Source: DASZTV01 sp036268405 (lineage in GTDB: Bacteria; Actinomycetota; Actinomycetes; JAFAQI01). Taken from it: a DNA stretch of 53,070 nucleotides. The notes under the pieces are model-generated. The model had not been told where the DNA came from. It searched no databases and worked only from the letters and a program-made list of their open reading frames with translations. The stretch is from positions 1 to 53,070 of the forward strand of contig DATAUF010000132.1 of NCBI GenBank assembly GCA_036268405.1. The letters run 5' to 3'. Positions 48,546-53,070 of this stretch are shown here, one piece after another. Made by a program: the position numbers and the translations under genes. Position 1 is the first letter of the stretch. Every line of letters begins with the position of its first letter.

Positions 48546-49256
48546 ATGGCTTCCGAACACCCGAGCGACGGCAAGCGCGCGAAGGAGCTCAACGAGCTCA
48601 TCCGCTACACGATGTGGTCTGTCTTCAAGGTCAGTGACCGGCTGCCCGCCGACGGTCGGGAGGCCGTGACCGCGGATCTCACCGATCTGCTCGATCAGCT
48701 TGCCGGCAAGGGGGTTGTCACGCGGGGTCTTTACGACGTCAGTGGCTTCCGGGCCGACGCCGACCTGATGATCTGGTGGGTCGCGCCGACGTCCGACGAC
48801 TTGCAGGAGGCGTACTCGCGGTTCCGGGCGACCACGCTGGGGCGTTGTTGCGAGCCGGTCTGGTCGGCGATGGCGCTGCACCGCCCGGCGGAGTTCAACA
48901 AGAGCCATGTCCCGGCATACCTCGCCGGCGAGGATCCGAAGCGCTACGTCAGCGTCTACCCGTTCAACCGGGACTACGAGTGGTATCTGCTGCCCGACGA
49001 GGAGCGCCGGGGGATGCTCGCGGAGCACGGCAAGATGGCGCGGGAGTACCCAGACGTCCGGGCCAACACGGTCGCGTCGTTCGCACTCGGCGACTACGAG
49101 TGGATCCTCGCCTTCGAGGCCGACGAGATGCACCGCATCGTCGACCTCATGCGCGAGCTCCGCGCCGCGACGGCGCGTCGTCACACGCGCTTGGAGATCC
49201 CGTTCTACCCGGGGGCCCGCAAGTCAGCGGCCGATCTCGTCGCCGCCCTGCCCTAG
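48546..49256 (+). CDS. chdC: Coproheme decarboxylase (ChdC/HemQ)
   Basis: A 236-residue chlorite-dismutase family protein. It has the proximal-His candidate H161 in LAEHGKMAREYPDV, and Y138 in the VYPFNRDYEWYLL motif, the position of the catalytic Tyr of coproheme decarboxylases. The distal Arg typical of true chlorite dismutases is not seen (FALGDYEW region). It converts coproheme III to heme b in the last step of the coproporphyrin-dependent pathway started here by hemE and cgoX. The end overlaps the convergent GNAT gene by 33 nt. Confidence 0.94.
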   Translation: MASEHPSDGKRAKELNELIRYTMWSVFKVSDRLPADGREAVTADLTDLLDQLAGKGVVTRGLYDVSGFRADADLMIWWVAPTSDDLQEAYSRFRATTLGRCCEPVWSAMALHRPAEFNKSHVPAYLAGEDPKRYVSVYPFNRDYEWYLLPDEERRGMLAEHGKMAREYPDVRANTVASFALGDYEWILAFEADEMHRIVDLMRELRAATARRHTRLEIPFYPGARKSAADLVAALP

Positions 49257-49868
49257 CTCGGCGGGGTCGCGCCACATTCGCCAGATCGTCGGGCCGCGGC
49301 CGAGCGCTTGCAGCTCGCCGACGACCTTGAACCCGTGCCGCTCGTAGAGCGACAGGTTGCGCTCGTTCGACGACTCGAGGTACGCCGGGAGGCCTTCGGC
49401 ATCAACGGTCGTGAGAACCTCGCGGAGCAGTTGGCTGCCAAGCCCTTGGCCCTGATGCGTCTGGCGCGCGCCCAGATAACCGAGGTACCAGTGGCGGGGC
49501 TTTCTGGGATGCAGGCTCTCGATCTGCAGTTGCAGGCGAAGTGCTCGCAGCACGGAGCTGCGGAACGCGGCGCCCTGCGGTATCGACTCGATCGCCATCT
49601 CGCTTACGGGCAGCCCCCACTTGCCGGGCGGTGCCCACATCGCGGCGGCGGATCCGTCGCCGGCGAGATAGCAGGGCTTCCCGTGGCGGACGTAGGCCCG
49701 ACTCATGCTGTTGAAGAACGTGCGTAGCCGCCGCTCGCGGTTTCGCGTCGCCTCCGGAATCAGCCAGCGGAACACCGGATCGTCGCTGAATGCGTCGGCG
49801 AGCACTTCGCCCAGCAGGGCAGCATCGACGCGCGTCGCGGCCCGGACGGTCTGCTGTTTCTCCGACAT
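49224..49868 (-). CDS. GNAT-family N-acetyltransferase
   Basis: A 214-residue acetyltransferase. Features: ATRVDAALLGEVLADAFSDD (N-terminal helix), a variable middle with MWAPPGKWGLPVSEM, and HWYLGYLGARQTHQGQGLGS with the acetyl-CoA loop QGQGLGSQLL, then YLESSNERNLSLYERHGFKV. This pattern is shared by many single-domain GNATs with MAPPG-like inserts. Substrate unknown. Located 15 nt after msrB, so probably cotranscribed with it. Confidence 0.9.
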   Translation of the reverse strand: MSEKQQTVRAATRVDAALLGEVLADAFSDDPVFRWLIPEATRNRERRLRTFFNSMSRAYVRHGKPCYLAGDGSAAAMWAPPGKWGLPVSEMAIESIPQGAAFRSSVLRALRLQLQIESLHPRKPRHWYLGYLGARQTHQGQGLGSQLLREVLTTVDAEGLPAYLESSNERNLSLYERHGFKVVGELQALGRGPTIWRMWRDPAELGQGGDEIGR

Positions 49869-49883
49869 CTCGCGACCAGAGGC

Positions 49884-50288
49884 TCAGGACTCGGCGGGAT
49901 CGAAGGTGAGACTGACGGAGTTCATGCAGTAGCGCTCGCCGGTCGGCGTCTGCGGTGCGTCGTCGAAGACGTGACCGAGGTGTGATCCGCAGCGCTTGCA
50001 GCGGACCTCGGTGCGCTTCATGCCGTGCGCGCGGTCCTCGACCAGCTCGACCGCGTCGGAGTTCATCGGGTCATAGAACGACGGCCAGCCGCTTCCGGAC
50101 TCGAACTTGGTGTCGCTCTGGAACAGCTCGTTGCCGCAGGCCCGACAACGGAAGATGCCCGTGCGGTGCTCCTGCAGCAACGGACCTGTGCCCGGACGCT
50201 CGGTGCCGGCCTGCCGCAACACGGCGTACTCCTCTGGGGAGAGCTCGGCGCGCCATTCGTCATCGGTCTTCTCGACTGCGTGTGACAT
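49884..50288 (-). CDS. msrB: Peptide methionine (R)-S-oxide reductase
   Basis: A 134-residue MsrB. Zinc-binding Cys pairs are CRACG and CKRCG; substrate-binding GSGWPSFYDPM and HLGHVFDDAP are present; the catalytic Cys is in ERYCMNSVSLTF. It repairs methionine-R-sulfoxide in oxidised proteins using thioredoxin. ATG 50288 gives the family start; CAGCAT ends 6 nt upstream on this strand and may be a -10 of a leaderless transcript. Divergent from the LigD-type polymerase gene. Confidence 0.95.
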   Translation of the reverse strand: MSHAVEKTDDEWRAELSPEEYAVLRQAGTERPGTGPLLQEHRTGIFRCRACGNELFQSDTKFESGSGWPSFYDPMNSDAVELVEDRAHGMKRTEVRCKRCGSHLGHVFDDAPQTPTGERYCMNSVSLTFDPAES

Positions 50289-50329
50289 CCCTCGATGCTG
50301 CCACGAACCGATAGCGTCCGGAAGACAGC

Positions 50330-50344
50330 GCCGGCGAAGCCGGC
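50330..50344. repeat. Small hairpin in msrB/polymerase divergent region
   Basis: GCCGGCGAAGCCGGC: two GCCGGC palindromes around GAA, a strong 6-bp stem. It lies about 33 nt before the GTG 50377 start and could affect either promoter. Role unknown. Confidence 0.35.
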
Positions 50345-50376
50345 ACCGCCAAAGCGTGGCGGGTGGGGAGGTGGAC

Positions 50377-51417
50377 GTGGCTTCCCCGTTCGTCGAGGTC
50401 GACGTCGGCGGGCGCACGGTCAAGGTGACGAATCCGGACCGCGTCTACTTCCCGGCGGTCGGCGCGACCAAGCTCGACGTTGTCAACTACTACGTCTCCG
50501 TCGGTGAGGGCATAGTCCGGGCGCTGTATGAGCGGCCGTGCATGTTGCATCGCTACCCGGAGGGCGTGCAGGGCGTCGATGGCGAGAAGATCTATCAGAA
50601 GCGAATCCCCAAGGGCGCGCCCGACTGGGTGCAGACGGCGGAGGTGTCGTTCCCGTCCGGGCGCACTGCCGATGAGCTGTGCGTGACCGAGCTCGCGACG
50701 GTTGCGTGGGCCGTGCAGATGTCGACGGTGGAGTTCCATCCCTGGCACACGCGGTGTGGCGCGGTCGAGATGCCCGATGAGCTGCGCATCGACCTGGACC
50801 CGCAACCCGGCACCGGGTTCGCCGAGGCCAAGCAGGTAGCGGGCCTCGTGCACGAGGTGCTCGACGACCTGGGCGCGGTCGGCTGGCCCAAGACGTCCGG
50901 AAACCGCGGTGTGCACATCTACGTGCGGATCGCGCCCGACTACGGGTTCCGCGAGGTACGCCGCGCGGCGCTCGCCTTCGCCCGCGAGGTGGAGCGGCGT
51001 GCCCCTGAGCTGGTCACGACGGCCTGGTGGAAGGAGGAGCGAGGCGAGCGGATCTTCGTCGACTTCAACCAGAACGCGAAGGACCGCACGATTGCCGCGG
51101 CGTACTCGTTGCGCGGGTTCGCGCACGCCCCCGCGTCAGCTCCGGTGACATGGGAAGAGCTGCCCGACGTCGAGACCCAGGACTTCGACATCAACACGCT
51201 GCCGCAGCGATTCGCCAAGATCGGCGACGTGCATGCCGGCATCGACGACGCGGTGTATCACATCGAGCCGCTGCTCGAATGGGCCGACCGGGACGAGAGC
51301 GACCGCGGTCTCGGCGACGCGCCGTACCCCCCGAACTACCCCAAGATGCCCGGCGAGCCAATGAGGGTCCAACCATCCCGCGCTAAGCGTTCGACCAGCG
51401 GAAACACCTCCGATTAG
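50377..51417 (+). CDS. LigD-type primase-polymerase domain protein (NHEJ polymerase)
   Basis: A 346-residue stand-alone LigD polymerase domain of the archaeo-eukaryotic primase fold. Metal-binding ELRIDLDPQPG, the SGNRGVHIYVRI motif, and RIFVDFNQNAKDRTIAAAYS are present, as is the entry TNPDRVYFPAVGATKLDVVN. Such proteins fill gaps or add ribonucleotides during double-strand break repair. No ligase domain, nuclease domain or Ku gene is seen here. GGGGAGG precedes GTG 50377; GTG 50371 and 50356 are alternatives. It is the last backbone gene before the apparent integrated element. Confidence 0.9.
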   Translation: MASPFVEVDVGGRTVKVTNPDRVYFPAVGATKLDVVNYYVSVGEGIVRALYERPCMLHRYPEGVQGVDGEKIYQKRIPKGAPDWVQTAEVSFPSGRTADELCVTELATVAWAVQMSTVEFHPWHTRCGAVEMPDELRIDLDPQPGTGFAEAKQVAGLVHEVLDDLGAVGWPKTSGNRGVHIYVRIAPDYGFREVRRAALAFAREVERRAPELVTTAWWKEERGERIFVDFNQNAKDRTIAAAYSLRGFAHAPASAPVTWEELPDVETQDFDINTLPQRFAKIGDVHAGIDDAVYHIEPLLEWADRDESDRGLGDAPYPPNYPKMPGEPMRVQPSRAKRSTSGNTSD

Positions 51418-51454
51418 CCTGGCGTGGCAGCGAGCATAGCGCTCACTCGCCGAA

Positions 51455-51460
51455 TAACCT
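51455..51460 (+). promoter_or_regulatory. -10 element for the integrase operon
   Basis: TAACCT ends 6 nt before ATG 51467. The following genes are joined by GTGA overlaps, so this may be the promoter of the whole visible element operon. Confidence 0.45.
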
Positions 51461-51466
51461 GCCGCC

Positions 51467-51745
51467 ATGCCGAAGTGGTCAGACGTGCAACTCCCAGGGC
51501 CTGCGCGGCGCCTCGCGGTCGCCTTGCTGGGCGCGATCAATGCGTTCCTCGGTGCCTTCCTCGGAGCGTTGATGACGGCGCCCAACACCACGGACACGTG
51601 GGAAGTCGTCGGCATCGCTCTCGCCCTCGTCGTCGACCTCGGTGTGATGACCGCGGTTCTCACCGAGGACGGGTCCCGGTGCAACTGTGCGGAGCGCTTG
51701 GAGCCGCTGATTCGCCACCTCGCCTCCCCAAGCGACGACGCGTGA
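51467..51745 (+). CDS. Small two-helix membrane protein (holin-like size)
   Basis: A 92-residue protein with two membrane helices (about residues 13-37, RLAVALLGAINAFLGAFLGA; and 45-66, VVGIALALVVDLGVMTAVL) and a short polar C-terminus with CNC. No family recognised. Size and topology fit a phage holin or a small superinfection or membrane protein of an integrated element, but neither is shown. Its stop overlaps the integrase GTG (GTGA). Confidence 0.65.
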   Translation: MPKWSDVQLPGPARRLAVALLGAINAFLGAFLGALMTAPNTTDTWEVVGIALALVVDLGVMTAVLTEDGSRCNCAERLEPLIRHLASPSDDA

Positions 51746-52641
51746 GCGAGCGCCTTGAGGACCTCGCTGCGTCTTGGCGTCGTGATCTGCGCGCCGCGGA
51801 CAAGGCAGATCGCACTATCGAGCTCTACGGGCAGTCCGTACGGTTCTTCTCCGACTGGCTGATCGCCAACGACCGACCGACCACGGCGGACCAGCTCACG
51901 AAGCATGCGATCGCGGGTTGGCTCGCCGACCTCCGCGACAAGGGCCAGTCAGGCAACACGCTGTCGACCCGCTACCGCGGCCTGAAGCGGTTCTGCCGAT
52001 GGCTCGTCGCGGAGGGTGAGTTGGTCGATGACCCGATGGCCGGCCTCGAGAAGCCGAAGGGCACCGCGAAGCCCGTCGACGTGCTGACCGACGATGAGAT
52101 CGAGCGACTTTTCAAGGTTACCGGTGGAGCCGAGTTCGCTGACCGCCGTGACCACGCAATCCTCCGCGTGCTGTTCGACTGCGGGGTCCGGATATCCGAA
52201 GTATCGGAGCTGCGCCTCGAGGACGTCGACCTAACAGACCACGACGTCCTGCACGTAATCGGCAAAGGGCGCAAGCCGCGAACGGTGCCGTTCGGTGCCA
52301 AGACAGGCCGCGCGCTCGACCGTTACCGCCGTGTCCGCGGCGCGCACCGCTTCGCCGACGACCCGAAGTTCTTCCTGACCCAGCGCGGCGGCATGAGTCG
52401 CGACGGCATCGACGACATGCTCCGCAGCCGTGCACTTCAAGCCAGCGTCGACAACCTCCACGCGCACCGGTTCCGGCACACAGCTGCACATCGCTGGCTC
52501 GCCGCCGGCGGACAGGAGCGGGATCTGATGCGGCTCATGGGCTGGTCATCCGACGCGATGCTGAGCCACTATGGCTCGAGCGCGGCCGACGAGCGAGCTC
52601 GTGACGCCTTTCGACGGATGAAGCTCGGCGATCGGTTGTGA
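51742..52641 (+). CDS. Tyrosine recombinase / integrase
   Basis: A 299-residue site-specific recombinase. The N-terminal SAM-like core-binding domain covers residues 5-105. The catalytic domain has R150 in CGVRISEV, K175 in IGKGRKPR, H242 and R245 in HAHRFRH, W268 in LMGWSS (often His) and nucleophile Y277 in LSHYGSS. It resembles XerC/D-like and phage integrases. GTG 51742 was chosen for the overlap with the upstream gene and the family start; the frame is open further upstream. It likely moves the element that begins near 51.4 kb. No attachment site could be fixed because the other end is outside the window. Confidence 0.93.
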   Translation: MSERLEDLAASWRRDLRAADKADRTIELYGQSVRFFSDWLIANDRPTTADQLTKHAIAGWLADLRDKGQSGNTLSTRYRGLKRFCRWLVAEGELVDDPMAGLEKPKGTAKPVDVLTDDEIERLFKVTGGAEFADRRDHAILRVLFDCGVRISEVSELRLEDVDLTDHDVLHVIGKGRKPRTVPFGAKTGRALDRYRRVRGAHRFADDPKFFLTQRGGMSRDGIDDMLRSRALQASVDNLHAHRFRHTAAHRWLAAGGQERDLMRLMGWSSDAMLSHYGSSAADERARDAFRRMKLGDRL

Positions 52642-53070
52642 GCAATCCACGAGACCTTGTCCAGGAGCGAAGGCTCATCGCCGCGCGCCGTACCCGTCGC
52701 ACTGCTGTCACCGTCGAGATTGCCGCTTGGCGGGACAACCATCACCCGGGCGACGTCGTCAAGGGCGTGCAGGTGCGGTGCGACGACTGCGCGAATGGGC
52801 ATCCGCTGATCGCGAAGCTGTATCCGACCCCGTCGAGCCTCCTCTTCGTCGCGCGGATTCGGTGGCGGCCAGTAGATCAATTGACGTTGCCTCCGTGGAC
52901 AAAGGACCGGATGCTCGCTGACGCCGATGACCTGCTCGTGGGTGATGACCGGATCCTGGGCGGGTGGCTCGACCATCTCGACGCCTGGACGACAGGACTG
53001 CAGGCCGACGGCGATCGATGGCTAGTGGCAGAGCCAGACTTCAAGCTCTACGACGTGATCGACCGACCGG
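52638..53070 (+). CDS. Unknown protein of the integrated element (partial, runs off right edge)
   Basis: An open frame from GTG 52638, overlapping the integrase stop (GTGA), to the window end with no stop (144 codons). It begins MSNPRDLVQERRLIAARRTR and has a CDDC knuckle near residue 50, a Trp-rich segment, and no membrane helix. No family recognised. Tight coupling to the integrase suggests an accessory protein of the same element, but this is inference. Confidence 0.7.
   Translation, partial: MSNPRDLVQERRLIAARRTRRTAVTVEIAAWRDNHHPGDVVKGVQVRCDDCANGHPLIAKLYPTPSSLLFVARIRWRPVDQLTLPPWTKDRMLADADDLLVGDDRILGGWLDHLDAWTTGLQADGDRWLVAEPDFKLYDVIDRP

Noticed and set aside
51418..51466. Attachment site at the polymerase-element junction
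   Set aside because: No tRNA end and no direct repeat to compare, because the far end is outside the window.
1..53070. tRNA or rRNA genes
   Set aside because: Scanned for tRNA-like GGTTCGAATCC arms and rRNA segments; none seen in gaps between genes.

Overview
This window is a dense, high-GC stretch of an actinobacterial chromosome. GTG, TTG and probably CTG starts are common, and there are many markers restricted to or typical of Actinomycetota: DUF4193, DUF3093, DUF3710, DUF4235, DUF3000, a DUF7455-like protein, a TIGR03085-type protein, and the coproporphyrin-dependent heme genes hemE, cgoX and chdC. I cannot fix the genus. Gene order from about 21 to 49 kb (DUF4193, DUF3093/dut, DUF3710, OB-fold, two TrkA proteins, APC permease, RumA-like methyltransferase, dxs, RNase D, response regulator, DUF3000, hemE, cgoX, chdC) resembles a conserved actinobacterial housekeeping backbone. 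No rRNA, tRNA or CRISPR was seen.

Layout. 1-12 kb: a fatty acyl-CoA reductase cut by the left edge, a TIGR03085 protein, malate synthase A next to glycolate oxidase glcDEF (glycolate to glyoxylate to malate), a DrrAB-type exporter, a lone ABC ATPase and trehalose-6-phosphate synthase. 12-16.6 kb: a succinate dehydrogenase operon whose iron-sulfur subunit carries a basic PAKK-rich tail, followed by an inositol-monophosphatase family gene that probably starts at CTG overlapping the sdhB stop. 16.7-21 kb: a lytic transglycosylase, a pair of acyl-CoA dehydrogenase genes, a small membrane protein with a degenerate J-domain, and a gamma carbonic anhydrase. 21.3-31 kb: the DUF4193/dut/DUF3710/OB/TrkA region, interrupted by an AbiEi/nuclease-like gene bracketed by two 31-bp-period repeat arrays, and by an amidase and SCP2-hydrolase operon. 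31-38 kb: APC permease, RNA methyltransferase, dxs, secreted serine protease and an unknown protein. 38-43 kb: GNAT, RNase D and a two-component system with a separate membrane GAF-like protein. 43-50 kb: DUF3000, an EamA transporter, the heme genes with a PQQ-repeat lipoprotein placed antisense between them, a GNAT and msrB. 50-53 kb: a LigD-type polymerase, then the start of what looks like an integrated element (small two-helix protein, tyrosine recombinase, unknown gene) running off the right edge.

Regulatory style. At least 13 genes have a TANNNT hexamer ending 6-8 nt before the start codon, the signature of leaderless transcripts; within operons genes are mostly joined by 4-nt NTGA overlaps. 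Most convergent gene pairs overlap or share stop codons. The one convergent pair with a clear gap, at 23.5 kb, has it filled by the palindromic repeat array, which is the most unusual structure in the window.
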